Positions 43,842-53,067 of a stretch of DNA of 64,000 bases are shown piece by piece. This stretch comes from an uncultured Clostridia bacterium (lineage in GTDB: Bacteria; Bacillota; Clostridia; Christensenellales; CAG-917), in the NCBI GenBank assembly GCA_944372795.1, contig CALWAF010000001.1, forward strand, positions 1 to 64,000, written 5' to 3'. The first letter of the stretch is position 1; the number at the start of each line of letters is the position of its first letter. Both the position numbers and the translations under genes were made by a program. The notes beneath the pieces were generated by a model. The model had not been told where the DNA came from and did not search any database. It saw only the letters and a list, made by a program, of their open reading frames with translations.

Positions 43842-45059
43842 TCACTCGAAGACTATGATGTCGGCGGGAGAGGAATAGACCTTCCAGTCTCTCGCCCGCG
43901 CGGTGTTGGGGTCGCGCCCCGCCGCAAACGCGGCAAAGCGGTCCACCATCTCATCCGACAGCGCGAAGTCCTCCTTGGTGAAAGGTCTTGATGACCTTCC
44001 TAAAGAGCCGAGCGCATACCACAGGTCGCAGGAGTGGAAGGACGCTCCGTCGGGAGGGAGCGGACGCCTGAATGAAAAGACGTAGCACGGCACTCCGCGC
44101 TTTTTCTGCCGCCGAGCAAATGCCCGCGCCATATGGTTGAGCAAGGGAGGGAGCAGATCCTTCGTGACGGTGCCGAATACTGTGGGGACGTCGGTGTCAT
44201 AGCAGGCGCTCGTGACCAGCTCGCCGTCGATGACGGGCTTTGTGTAAAGCGCCTTCCCCGCGACGTGCTTGGTCTTCCACGCAGTCCACACCTTTTCTGC
44301 GGGCATGGCGGCAAATTCCTCGAACGAGGATGCTCCCGCCGCTTTGATAAGGCTTTTCCAATAGCGAGTCGCGGGCTTCGCAAGCGGGAGCAAGACGCCG
44401 CGCTTGCCTCCGCCCGAGAGCATCACGGCGCCGTTGACCTTGCCCTTCATCTTGTCGGAACAGATGAGCGTCTGCACGCTCATCGCGCCCGCGCTCTGCC
44501 CCATGAGCGTGATGTTCTCGGGATCGCCGCCGAACGCCGCGATGTTGTGGCGCACCCACTCTATCGCGGTATACTGATCCCACAGCCCGAGGTTGCCCTC
44601 GGAGTGCTCGCCGTCCGCGAAGAAACCGAAGACGTTGAGGCGGTAATTGATGGCGACATAGATGACTCCCCTCTTGGTGTATGCCGAGCCGTCGAAGTGC
44701 ATCTCGTTGATGCTGCCTCCCGTGAAGCTGCCGCCGTGGATGAAGATGAGCACGGGACACCCCGCGGCGTCGCGCGGACAGTGGATGTCGAGGATAAGGC
44801 AGTCTTCGCTGTAATCGAATTTCATCCCTTTGCGGAACTCTTGATAATAAAACCTGTGCTCCTCATTCCAAAAGGCGCGCATCTGCGGACAGCACACGCC
44901 CTGTTTCGTCGCGTCGAACGCGCCCGCATACGCCGTCACTTCTACGGGCTTGCGGAACCTCTCCGCCGTGGCGTACTTCACGCCGCGGAATACGGCGCCG
45001 TAGTCGGTGGCTCTTCCCGCTATCTCCCCGCAGGGAGCCATTACTCTAACGGTCTCCAT
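43842..45059 (-). CDS. Type B carboxylesterase
   Basis: A 405-residue alpha/beta hydrolase of the carboxylesterase B family: EDCLILDIHCP, the oxyanion motif FIHGGSFTGG, and the nucleophile elbow GQSAGA. The family length is about 480-500, so this one is compact, lacking part of the C-terminal half; a late HSCDLWYALG supplies a plausible catalytic His. There is no signal peptide, hence cytoplasmic. It could remove acyl or methyl groups from imported glucuronides. The start at 45059 overlaps the preceding gene by 14 nt; 45041 is an alternative. It is the last gene of the operon. Confidence 0.85.
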   Translation of the reverse strand: METVRVMAPCGEIAGRATDYGAVFRGVKYATAERFRKPVEVTAYAGAFDATKQGVCCPQMRAFWNEEHRFYYQEFRKGMKFDYSEDCLILDIHCPRDAAGCPVLIFIHGGSFTGGSINEMHFDGSAYTKRGVIYVAINYRLNVFGFFADGEHSEGNLGLWDQYTAIEWVRHNIAAFGGDPENITLMGQSAGAMSVQTLICSDKMKGKVNGAVMLSGGGKRGVLLPLAKPATRYWKSLIKAAGASSFEEFAAMPAEKVWTAWKTKHVAGKALYTKPVIDGELVTSACYDTDVPTVFGTVTKDLLPPLLNHMARAFARRQKKRGVPCYVFSFRRPLPPDGASFHSCDLWYALGSLGRSSRPFTKEDFALSDEMVDRFAAFAAGRDPNTARARDWKVYSSPADIIVFE

Positions 45060-45795
45060 CCCTAAACCCCGCCATGGTGCGCATGGAATATTCCATGGAA
45101 GCGAAAGGACGCGGGGAAAGATCGAGCTCCGCCACCGCATACTTCACGCCGTGTGCCTCCGCGCATTTCAGGACGGAGGGGAAATCGATCTCCCCCTTCC
45201 CGACCGCGCGGAATATCTTATGTTTGTAATCCTTGAGGTGTATCGTTTCCACCCTGCCGTCCAGCTTTTTGAGATACGCCTCGATGTCCTGCCCCGCGAA
45301 ACGGATCCAATAAGTGTCGGGGATGAAGCGCACGCGAGGATCGGTGTTGGCGATGAGATAGTCGTACATCACCTCGCCCTCCACCTTGTCGAACTCGAAC
45401 CAATGGTTGTGATAGGCGATGGTCATGTTCTTCGCCGCGAGTTTTTCCGCGGTGTCGTTGAGAAAGTCCGCGAACCTGTTGAGGTCGGAGAGCTTCCCGG
45501 TGCGGAACTTCTGCGGCATCATGCCTATGCCCATCGCGTTGCAGTCGTAGATGCGGTGCTCTTCGACGAGCCCGTCGAGGTCGTTCTCCAGCCTCGCAAA
45601 ACTGTCGTGAGTGAGGCATATCGGCAGCGAATATTTCTCCGTGAGCCCTTTCAGAAACCCTGCGGGCACGGGTTTACCTCCGGAGAGTTGCACCACTTCC
45701 GCGCCCGCCTTTTTCACTCTGTCAAAGACGTTTTCGTAGCCGCGCTCATCCTTGAGATATTTCCGGAGCGAAAAGAGTTGTACGCCGTATCTCAT
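45046..45795 (-). CDS. TIM-barrel sugar isomerase/epimerase (IolE-like), short form
   Basis: A 249-residue xylose-isomerase-like barrel. YGVQLFSLRKYL at the start, AYHNHWFEF (the metal-site HNH), PDTYWIRFAG and IHLKDYK are the hallmark strands of IolE/IolI-like and 3-keto-glycoside-processing enzymes. It lies 3 nt after the GPH symporter in the glucuronate operon. It may catalyse an elimination or epimerisation on the oxidised sugar made by the Gfo/Idh protein. Confidence 0.87.
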   Translation of the reverse strand: MRYGVQLFSLRKYLKDERGYENVFDRVKKAGAEVVQLSGGKPVPAGFLKGLTEKYSLPICLTHDSFARLENDLDGLVEEHRIYDCNAMGIGMMPQKFRTGKLSDLNRFADFLNDTAEKLAAKNMTIAYHNHWFEFDKVEGEVMYDYLIANTDPRVRFIPDTYWIRFAGQDIEAYLKKLDGRVETIHLKDYKHKIFRAVGKGEIDFPSVLKCAEAHGVKYAVAELDLSPRPFASMEYSMRTMAGFRDGDR

Positions 45796-45798
45796 GTT

Positions 45799-47475
45799 TT
45801 ATTCCTCTGTTTTGTCGGTCTCAACAGCCGTTTCGGTCGGTTCGTCCGCCGAGTCGGGATCTTCCGCACCTGTAGGAGCCGCCTCCGCGAGCGCATCCTC
45901 TTCGCGCGCTTCGAGCTCGGAAACGGAGGCGAACACATCCGCCTCGCCGCTGCCCGCAAGATGCTCGATGCCCTCGGCATTGTCGATGGAAATGGCATTG
46001 CTGGCATACGCCTCTTTGAGGTGCTCTTCTTTGAGGACTTGCAGCTGCGCGACTTTCTTCTTGGAGAGCGGATACCACACCAGCAGCACCACCGCCATGA
46101 GTCCGAAGAGGACTGCGGGGATGATGGTGGCAAGGTCATACATGACGGCAAGGTTCTCCGACGTCTGGATGGCGCCCTTCGTGTTGTCGTAGTTCATCGC
46201 GAGCAGCGCGCCGTTGACGGCGACGGCTGCGATGACCTGACCGAGCTTTCTGAAGAACATGAAGAAGGAATATGCCGTCCCGTCGTCGCGGCGGTTGGTC
46301 TTGATCTCGATCTCGTCGATGGCGTCTGTCGCCATGGACCACACCTGCAGGATGATGAAGGCGAGCCCCATGCCGCTCACGAAGCACAGCACCATGAACA
46401 GATAGGCAAGGATGCCGGGATCGACGCCGCGCAGGGCGAACATGCCGAGATTTGCGACGGCTGCGAGGATCATGCCCACTCCGCATATCTCCTTCTTGCC
46501 GAACTTCCGCACCATCTTGGGAGTGAAGAACATGAATATCGCCATGGGCGCGTAGGTGCACACCGTGGACACGAGGTTCATCCAAGATTTGCCGAAATAG
46601 TCGTCAAAGAGATAGAGATAGAAGCTCTGGGTGAACATCTGACCCGCGAGCAGCAGCATGCTCGCGACGCTGACGGAGAGGAAGGCTCTGTTTTTGAAGA
46701 GGTCCTTGATGATGGACATCGTCTCCCCTTTCTCGCACTTGGTGGGCTTTGCGATGACGCGCTCCTTGTTGGAGAAGAAAGCGAGGATGAGCATCCCGAG
46801 CGCGATGGCGGCGACCACTGCGACACCGATGATGATGGGGGTGTACTGCATCACTTCGATATCGCGGCCCGTCTCGGGATTTTTGCCCACCGTCTCATAG
46901 CAGAAGGACGCGATGAGCACTGCGGGCACGGAACCGACGCCCGCGCCGATGGAACGGAACACCGAGAGTTTGGTGCGCTCCTTTTCGTCCGTCGTGACGA
47001 CGGAGGCGAGGCTGCCGTAGGGGATCTGGAGCATGGTATAGCTCATGCCAAACATGACGTAGGTCACGGTGGCGTAGATGCAGGTGCCTACATAGTCCAC
47101 ATCGCCCGTCAGCCCCGGCCAGCGTATGAACATCAGCACCGTGGAGAGGATGAGGGGACCTGCCGCCCACAGAAACCACGGGCGGTATCTGCCCCATTTG
47201 GAGATCTTGATGGTGTCCGCGATCCTGCCCATGATGGGGTCGTTGATGGCGTCCCACACTCTTGCGCCGATGAACATCAGCATGATGAACAGCGGATCGA
47301 GGAAAAAGATGTCGGTGTAAAACTTCTGCAAAAAGGACGTGACCAGCCCGAACACGAGGCAGCATGCGGTGTCGCCCATCGCGTAGCCGATGTAGTCCTT
47401 GGTGGCGAGCCCGCTGGTGCGGGCGATGTAACTGGACTGTTCGGAACGAACAGCCGCCGTGTCGTTATTGCTCAT
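45799..47475 (-). CDS. GPH-family glycoside/hexuronide:cation symporter
   Basis: A 558-residue MFS transporter with the GPH hallmark GARVWDAINDPIMGRIADTIKISKWGRYRPW and twelve membrane segments. Its C-terminus carries a long acidic tail (residues about 490-558, Glu/Ala-rich) with no similarity I recognise. In the glucuronate operon it is the likely uptake system for glucuronides. AAGGGAG precedes the ATG. Unlike the symporter at 33719, it has no large central insert. Confidence 0.92.
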   Translation of the reverse strand: MSNNDTAAVRSEQSSYIARTSGLATKDYIGYAMGDTACCLVFGLVTSFLQKFYTDIFFLDPLFIMLMFIGARVWDAINDPIMGRIADTIKISKWGRYRPWFLWAAGPLILSTVLMFIRWPGLTGDVDYVGTCIYATVTYVMFGMSYTMLQIPYGSLASVVTTDEKERTKLSVFRSIGAGVGSVPAVLIASFCYETVGKNPETGRDIEVMQYTPIIIGVAVVAAIALGMLILAFFSNKERVIAKPTKCEKGETMSIIKDLFKNRAFLSVSVASMLLLAGQMFTQSFYLYLFDDYFGKSWMNLVSTVCTYAPMAIFMFFTPKMVRKFGKKEICGVGMILAAVANLGMFALRGVDPGILAYLFMVLCFVSGMGLAFIILQVWSMATDAIDEIEIKTNRRDDGTAYSFFMFFRKLGQVIAAVAVNGALLAMNYDNTKGAIQTSENLAVMYDLATIIPAVLFGLMAVVLLVWYPLSKKKVAQLQVLKEEHLKEAYASNAISIDNAEGIEHLAGSGEADVFASVSELEAREEDALAEAAPTGAEDPDSADEPTETAVETDKTEE

Positions 47476-47504
47476 ATTTTCTCCCTTTGGAGCGCGTGTG
47501 CGCT

Positions 47505-48665
47505 CTATTGTTTTTTCGTTTTTGCTGCTTCTTCCGCCTTGCGTTTTTCAAGCTCGGCGACAAACTCGTCTTCGTCGAAGGGGATGGCGACTTCCCTGCC
47601 CGTCCACGCCGAGAGGTGGATGGCGTTGGAGAAGGTCAGCCCCGTGATGCCCTGCTCGCCGGGCGCGGTGAACTTGTCCGTCTTTTTGAGAAGGTAATCG
47701 GTGTAATTCTTGATGATGCCGATGTGCTGCGGCGGATATTTCCCGAATTTGAGATAGTGCCCGATACCGCGATAGGTGTGCGTCGCGGTCTTGGGCTTGC
47801 CCATGAACACCGTGTTGTGCTCGGAGAACGCAGGCTCGAGCTCGGCATTTTCGGTGAAGACCAGCTTGCCCTTTTCGATGACGATCTTGCCGCCCTCTCC
47901 CGTTATCTCGAGGCGGTTGGTGCCGGGAGCGTCGTGCGTGGACGTGATGAAGACGCCCGTCGCACCGTTCTTGAACTTGCAATACGCGGTCACGTCGTTC
48001 TCGACGCTGATGTCGCGCCCCACCGTGGACGCCGTCGCCGTCACGCTGACGGGCAGCCCCGCAAGCCACGTGAAAAGGTCGAGCTGGTGAGGACACTGGT
48101 TGAGCAGCACGCCGCCGCCCTCTCCCCACCAAGTGCCGCGCCAGCCGCCCTGCGCGTAGTATGCGCGCGGACGATACCAATTGGTGATGATCCACACGAT
48201 GCGGGTGAGCTTGCCCAGCCTGCCGCTTTCGATGATCTCCTTCGCCTTGATGTAGAGGGGGTTGGTGCGCTGGTTGAACATCATGCCGAAGAGAAGGTCG
48301 GGATGCTTCTTCGCCTCTTCGTTCATCTCGCGCACCTGTTTGGTGTAGACGCCCGCGGGCTTGTCGCAAAGGACGTTCAGTCCCGCACGCATGGCGTCGA
48401 TCGCGATGACGGGGTGGAAATAGTGGGGAGTCTCCACCATCACGACGTCGATGAGCCCGGACGCGAACATATCCTTGTAGTTTTCAAAGATCTTGACGCC
48501 TTTGAGGTTTTCCTCCGCCCACTTTCTGCGCTCCGGGGAAATGTCGCAAACGGCGGTGAGTTTCGCGCCTTTGACGAGACTCTTGAGTTTGGTGAATATC
48601 TTGGTGTAGAACGTGCCCTGCTTGCCTATGCCGACAATGCCGTATCTGACTTCGTTTTCCATCAT
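47505..48665 (-). CDS. Gfo/Idh/MocA-family oxidoreductase
   Basis: A 386-residue NAD(P)-dependent sugar dehydrogenase. YGIVGIGKQGTFYTK is the Rossmann motif, LCDKPAGVY is the conserved E/DKP motif with the catalytic Lys, and GGVLLNQCPHQLDLFTWLAG carries the active-site Asp and His. Family members oxidise a ring hydroxyl of sugars, inositols or intact glycosides. Flanked by TIM-barrel proteins, it fits a 3-oxidation step. The start overlaps the TGA of the upstream gene (ATGATG; 48665 or 48662). Confidence 0.92.
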   Translation of the reverse strand: MMENEVRYGIVGIGKQGTFYTKIFTKLKSLVKGAKLTAVCDISPERRKWAEENLKGVKIFENYKDMFASGLIDVVMVETPHYFHPVIAIDAMRAGLNVLCDKPAGVYTKQVREMNEEAKKHPDLLFGMMFNQRTNPLYIKAKEIIESGRLGKLTRIVWIITNWYRPRAYYAQGGWRGTWWGEGGGVLLNQCPHQLDLFTWLAGLPVSVTATASTVGRDISVENDVTAYCKFKNGATGVFITSTHDAPGTNRLEITGEGGKIVIEKGKLVFTENAELEPAFSEHNTVFMGKPKTATHTYRGIGHYLKFGKYPPQHIGIIKNYTDYLLKKTDKFTAPGEQGITGLTFSNAIHLSAWTGREVAIPFDEDEFVAELEKRKAEEAAKTKKQ

Positions 48666-49582
48666 TTGACCTCCGCGAGAAGTTTTGTGAGGTTCGCGTG
48701 CTGCCACAGGAAGACCTCTTTTCGGGATGCACAGGCGAAATAGCTCCTGTTCATCTTTTTGTCGATTAGGCGGAACGCCTTGAAATAATTCTTCATGGCG
48801 AGTCCCGCAAAGGGGATGAAGTTGACGACGGGTTTCAAGAGCGCATATTTGAATGTGTGCGGCTCGAGAGTCATGAACCCTTCGTATCCCCTCTTTTTAA
48901 GCTCGCCGACGATGTAGTCGTAGTGCCCTTCACCGAGCCCTACGGGCACCTCCACCTTGTACGGCGAGCAATCCTTGACGTGATAATAGACGACGTAGTC
49001 TTTCAGGGCGTCGAACGCCGCTTTCGGATCCACGTCGCATTGGATATAGTTGCTGGCGTCGAAGCAGAGCACGAAATCCTCGTCGGCGATCTCGCGATAG
49101 AGCGCGAGCACCCTCTCGGGCACGTCGCCGTATATCTTCTTCTCGTTTTCGTGCAGGAGCTTGACGCCGCTCCCCTTGACCACGGCAAGCAGTTCCCTTA
49201 TCCTGGCCACCACCTTATCGTGGCAGGAGGCGGGATCGCGGTCGCCGTAGAAGAAGGAAAACATGCGTATATACTCGCACCCCATGAGCCGCGCGATCTT
49301 CACAAGTTCCGCAAGCTGCTTCTTCTGTTTCAGGAAGCCCTCCTCGTCGTCGATGCCCACCTTTCCTATGGGGGAACCTATGGACGAAAAGCGCACCCCT
49401 TCGCTCTTCAAGACGGGATATATCTTTTTCTCGAACTCCTCGAAGGTGTAGTCCGCGATGTTCTTCCCGTCGATGTTGCGCGGGCAGAGATAGCTCTCCC
49501 CGAGAGAGTGCATGACGGCGATTTGCGTACTTAATCTGCTGCTTATCTCGTCATAAAACCCCGATATTGTGATCTGACCCAT
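48662..49582 (-). CDS. TIM-barrel sugar isomerase/epimerase, long form
   Basis: A 306-residue xylose-isomerase-like barrel: ISGFYDEISSRLSTQI at the start, MGCEYIRMFSFFYGDRDP, LLHENEKKIYGD (metal Glu), LCFDASNYIQC, YYHVKDC and FMTLEPH. It differs from the 45046 protein by a ~50-residue C-terminal extension. AAAGGAG lies before the ATG at 49582. It is paired with the Gfo/Idh gene by a 4-nt overlap and probably acts on its product. Confidence 0.87.
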   Translation of the reverse strand: MGQITISGFYDEISSRLSTQIAVMHSLGESYLCPRNIDGKNIADYTFEEFEKKIYPVLKSEGVRFSSIGSPIGKVGIDDEEGFLKQKKQLAELVKIARLMGCEYIRMFSFFYGDRDPASCHDKVVARIRELLAVVKGSGVKLLHENEKKIYGDVPERVLALYREIADEDFVLCFDASNYIQCDVDPKAAFDALKDYVVYYHVKDCSPYKVEVPVGLGEGHYDYIVGELKKRGYEGFMTLEPHTFKYALLKPVVNFIPFAGLAMKNYFKAFRLIDKKMNRSYFACASRKEVFLWQHANLTKLLAEVK

Positions 49583-49621
49583 TTTTTCTCCTTTTATCCT
49601 CCTCCCCCGCAGGGGCACGAT

Positions 49622-50641
49622 TCAGCGCTGCACTCTTCCGCTGCCGCTGCCTGCGGCAAGGGCTTTGACCTCGTCCGCCGAGACCATGTTGAAATCCCCT
49701 TCCACGGAGTGTTTCAGACAGCTTGCCGCCACGGCGAATTCCACCGCGTCCTGCGGCGCATATCCGCTGCACATCGCCCAGATGAGCCCCGCGCCGAAGG
49801 AGTCGCCGCCGCCCACTCTGTCCACGATGTGCACGGCGTACTTCCTTGCAAAGTGCGCCTTGCCCTCCGTATACAACATGCCCGACCAGTTGTTGTCGCT
49901 GGCGCTCAAGCTCTCGCGCAGGGTGATCGCCACAGCCTCGAAGCCGAATTTCTCCGCAAGCTGTCTCGCGACGGAAACATAACCTTCCGCGTTGAGCTTG
50001 CCCGACTCGATGTCGCTGCCCTCGGCAGAAATGCCGAAGACGTCCGCCGCATCCTCTTCGTTGGCGATGCAGACGTCCACGTTTTTGCATATGCGGCTCA
50101 TCGCCTCGCGCGCTTGCTCTCTGCTCCACAGCTTCTTGCGGAAGTTGAGGTCGCAAGACACCTTCACTCCCCTCTTCTTCGCCTCTATTGCCGCCGTCTC
50201 GACGATGGCAGCAAGCTCCGGCGAGAGCGCGGGCGTTATGCCCGTGAAGTGGAACCAGTCCGCTCCCGCGAAGATGCGCCCCCAATCGAAGTCGGACGTC
50301 GCTGCTTTCTGAAACGCGGAGCCCGCTCTGTCGTAGATGACCTTGCTGGGACGCTGGCTCGCGCCCTTTTCACAGAAATAGATGCCCACGCGCTCGCCGC
50401 CGCGGACGATCAAAGAGGTGTCCACGCCGAATTTGCGCAGCGCGTTCACTGCGCTTTGACCTATCTCGTGCGCGGGCAGTTTGCTGACGAACGCCGCATC
50501 CGCGCCGAAGTTGGCAAGGGACACCGCAACATTGGCTTCCGCGCCGCCGAAGGTGGCTTCCAGCCGCTCGCTCTGCACGAAACGGAGGTGGTCTTCGGGC
50601 TGAAGACGGAGCATGATCTCACCGAAAGTTACGACTCGCAT
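49622..50641 (-). CDS. kdgK: 2-keto-3-deoxygluconate kinase
   Basis: A 339-residue PfkB-family sugar kinase that phosphorylates KDG to KDPG. TFGEIMLRLQPED, FGGAEANVAVSLANFGADAAFVSKLP and the C-terminal VDRVGGGDSFGAGLIWAM (anion hole and catalytic Asp) are diagnostic; KVSCDLNFRKKLW is typical of KdgK. It overlaps the aldolase gene by 13 nt. Confidence 0.93.
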   Translation of the reverse strand: MRVVTFGEIMLRLQPEDHLRFVQSERLEATFGGAEANVAVSLANFGADAAFVSKLPAHEIGQSAVNALRKFGVDTSLIVRGGERVGIYFCEKGASQRPSKVIYDRAGSAFQKAATSDFDWGRIFAGADWFHFTGITPALSPELAAIVETAAIEAKKRGVKVSCDLNFRKKLWSREQAREAMSRICKNVDVCIANEEDAADVFGISAEGSDIESGKLNAEGYVSVARQLAEKFGFEAVAITLRESLSASDNNWSGMLYTEGKAHFARKYAVHIVDRVGGGDSFGAGLIWAMCSGYAPQDAVEFAVAASCLKHSVEGDFNMVSADEVKALAAGSGSGRVQR

Positions 50642-51204
50642 ATTTTCACTATCTCCTTGCAATTCGCGACTATGTCGCCCTTCATCATGAAGGATCCTCC
50701 GACAGCGTAAGTTTTGTCGAAGTCGAGATATTCCTTGAGGTTGCCGAGGTCCACTCCGCCCGTGGGGATGAACTTCACCTGCGGGAAGGGCGCGGCAAGG
50801 GCTTTCATCGCCTTGATGCCGCCGTAGACGCCCGCGGGGAAAAACTTCAGCACCGTGAGCCCGAACGAGAGCGCGCGCATGATCTCGGTGGGAGTGACGC
50901 AGCCGGGATAGTACGCGATCCCGTTTTCGGCGCAGAACGCCGCGACGTCCTCGCCGAACCCCGGCGACACGATGAAACGCGCTCCCGCCTTCACCGCCCT
51001 TTCCGCCTGCTCCGCGTTGATGACGGTGCCGGCGCCGATGTTCATGTCCGGGAAGGCTTTGCATCCCCTCTTTATCGCCTCTTCGGCACACGCGGTGCGG
51101 AAAGTGATCTCCGCGCAGTTGATGCCGCCCTCACGCAGCGCCGCAAGCGTGCGCTCGGTGTCTTCTGCGTCCTTGATGACGACGACCGGTATGACCTGTT
51201 TCAT
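50629..51204 (-). CDS. eda: KDPG/KHG aldolase
   Basis: A 191-residue class I aldolase that splits KDPG into pyruvate and glyceraldehyde-3-phosphate. CAEITFRT holds the catalytic Glu, IGAGTVINAEQAERAVKAGARFIVSPG the phosphate-side residues, and LKFFPAGVYGG the Schiff-base Lys. It is slightly short but complete. It lies between the SDR and kdgK genes of the glucuronate operon. Confidence 0.95.
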   Translation of the reverse strand: MKQVIPVVVIKDAEDTERTLAALREGGINCAEITFRTACAEEAIKRGCKAFPDMNIGAGTVINAEQAERAVKAGARFIVSPGFGEDVAAFCAENGIAYYPGCVTPTEIMRALSFGLTVLKFFPAGVYGGIKAMKALAAPFPQVKFIPTGGVDLGNLKEYLDFDKTYAVGGSFMMKGDIVANCKEIVKICES

Positions 51205-51205
51205 C

Positions 51206-52036
51206 CTACACCCCGCTGTATGCGGAAAAACCGCCGTCCACGGGGATGACCGTCCCCGTCACGAAGCCGCTGGCACCGTCGTCGGCGAGCCACAGCAGAC
51301 ATCCGATGAGGTCGTCTATCTCGCCGAACTTGCGCATGGGAGTCGCGGCAAGGATCTTGCCCGTACGCGCCGTCGGAGTGCCGTCGGCGTTGAAAAGCAG
51401 CCCTTTGTTCTGTTTGGTGACGAAAAACCCGGGCGCGATGGCGTTGCAGCGTATGCCGCAGGGCGCGAAGTGCACCGCGAGCCACTGCGTGAAGTTGGAG
51501 ATGCCCGCCTTCGCCGCGCTGTACGCCGGGATCTTGGTGAGCGGAGTGAACGCGTTCATGGACGAGATGTTGACGATGCCGCCGCCCGTCTTCACCATAT
51601 CTTTCGCGAACACCTGCGTCACCAGAAACGCCGAGGTGATGTTGAGGTCGAACACAAAGCGGATCCCGCTCTCTTCGAGGGCGAAGAAATCCTTGACTCC
51701 CGAAAGGTCGGGGGTCATATACTCGTTGTCCGTGGTGGCGCGGGGGTTGTTGCCGCCCGCACCGTTGACGAGGAAATTCACCTCGCCGAATGCGGCGTGC
51801 ACCTCGTCGCGCGCGCGTTCGATGTCCGCCTTGTTCAGGCAGTCGCATCCTATCGCGATCGCGCCATCGCCTATACTGTCCGCGACCGCCTTCGCGCTAG
51901 CCGCGTCGATGTCCAGCAAGGCGACCTTCGCTCCGCACTCCGCAAGCGCCCGTGCGAACTCGGAGCATATCACTCCGCCCGCACCCGTGATGACCGCGAC
52001 CTTTTCGGAAAGGTCGACTTTGAACGGCAGTTTCAT
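51206..52036 (-). CDS. SDR oxidoreductase, D-mannonate oxidoreductase-like
   Basis: A 276-residue short-chain dehydrogenase: VAVITGAGGVICSEFARALAECGA (cofactor loop), NGAGGNNPRAT, the Ser in ISSMNAF, YSAAKAG (catalytic Tyr/Lys) and C-terminal FVTGTVIPVDGGFSAYSGV. The NNPRAT insertion and the end are typical of the SDR-type fructuronate reductase that stands in for UxuB in many Bacillota. It sits directly after uxuA (4-nt overlap), which fits reduction of fructuronate to mannonate. AAAAGGAGG precedes the ATG. Confidence 0.9.
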   Translation of the reverse strand: MKLPFKVDLSEKVAVITGAGGVICSEFARALAECGAKVALLDIDAASAKAVADSIGDGAIAIGCDCLNKADIERARDEVHAAFGEVNFLVNGAGGNNPRATTDNEYMTPDLSGVKDFFALEESGIRFVFDLNITSAFLVTQVFAKDMVKTGGGIVNISSMNAFTPLTKIPAYSAAKAGISNFTQWLAVHFAPCGIRCNAIAPGFFVTKQNKGLLFNADGTPTARTGKILAATPMRKFGEIDDLIGCLLWLADDGASGFVTGTVIPVDGGFSAYSGV

Positions 52037-53067
52037 TTTTCCTCCTTTTCCACCGCCTCGAAGAGACCGGTGAGATAGCAAGCGCCCATCGCTCTGTCAT
52101 ACAGCCCGTAGCCGGGCTTTGCGTCCTCCCCCCACACGTTCCTGCCGTGATCGGGACGGACATAGCCTTCAAAACCGTTCCTCACCAGCGCGCGCACTAT
52201 GCCGAAGACGTCCACGTCTCCCGCCGCGGTCTGGTGCCCGTTTTCGTAAAAGTTCACATCCCCGTCATATTTGAGCTGACGCAGATGCGCGAAGTGTATG
52301 CGTTTTGCATACTTTCCCGCAAGCGCCACGAGGTCGTTCTCTCGCGACGCGCCGAGGCTCCCCGTGCAGAAAGTGATGCCGTTGTGCGGGTCGGGCACGG
52401 CGGCAAAAAGACGCTCGTAGTCCGCCTCGCCGCACACGATGCGCGGCAGTCCGAAGACGTCCCACGGCGGATCGTCGGGGTGTATTGCCATGTTCACGCC
52501 CGTTTCGTCGCACACGGGCATGATCTCGCGGAGGAACCACACGAGGTTTTCAAAGAGCTGCTCATGCGTCATCCCCTTGTATTCGGCAAGCAGCGCGCCC
52601 AGCTCGTCCTTGGAATAGCTCTCGTCCCAGCCGGGAAGATGCAAGTCGTCGGGGTCGAGCGCGGCAAGCGCCGCTCCGTCGTATGCCAGCGAGTTAGATC
52701 CGTCCGGATGCACGAATTTGAGGTCGGTGCGCAGCCAGTCGAAGACGGGCATGAAATTGTAGCATATGCACTTCACCCCCACCTTCGCGCAGTTGCGGAT
52801 GTTCTGCTTATACGCCTCGGTGTATCTCACGCGCGAGGGCTTGCCCAGCTTTATATCCTCGTGCACGGGGACGGACTCGATGACCTCCATCTCCAGCCCG
52901 GCGGCGTTTGCGAGGGACTTCAGCCTCTCAAGTGCGGAGAGCTCCCACACCTCCCCCACGGGGGTGTCGTAGACGGCGGTCACCACGCCGCTCATGCCTT
53001 GGATCTGCTTGATGTACGCTAGAGGGATGCAGTCCTTCTCGCCGTACCAACGGAATGTCATTTTCAC
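52033..53067 (-). CDS. uxuA: Mannonate dehydratase
   Basis: A 344-residue TIM-barrel enzyme that dehydrates D-mannonate to 2-keto-3-deoxygluconate. FRWYGEKDCIPLAYIKQIQGMSGVVTA, ICYNFMPVFDWLRTDL, NMAIHPDDPPWDVFGLPRI, ITFCTGSLG, FAHLRQ and GYVRPDHGR are all diagnostic. The start is a GTG (53065-53067) overlapping the uxaC TGA, with AGGAGG ten bases upstream; an ATG two codons on is an alternative. Confidence 0.97.
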   Translation of the reverse strand: MKMTFRWYGEKDCIPLAYIKQIQGMSGVVTAVYDTPVGEVWELSALERLKSLANAAGLEMEVIESVPVHEDIKLGKPSRVRYTEAYKQNIRNCAKVGVKCICYNFMPVFDWLRTDLKFVHPDGSNSLAYDGAALAALDPDDLHLPGWDESYSKDELGALLAEYKGMTHEQLFENLVWFLREIMPVCDETGVNMAIHPDDPPWDVFGLPRIVCGEADYERLFAAVPDPHNGITFCTGSLGASRENDLVALAGKYAKRIHFAHLRQLKYDGDVNFYENGHQTAAGDVDVFGIVRALVRNGFEGYVRPDHGRNVWGEDAKPGYGLYDRAMGACYLTGLFEAVEKEEK

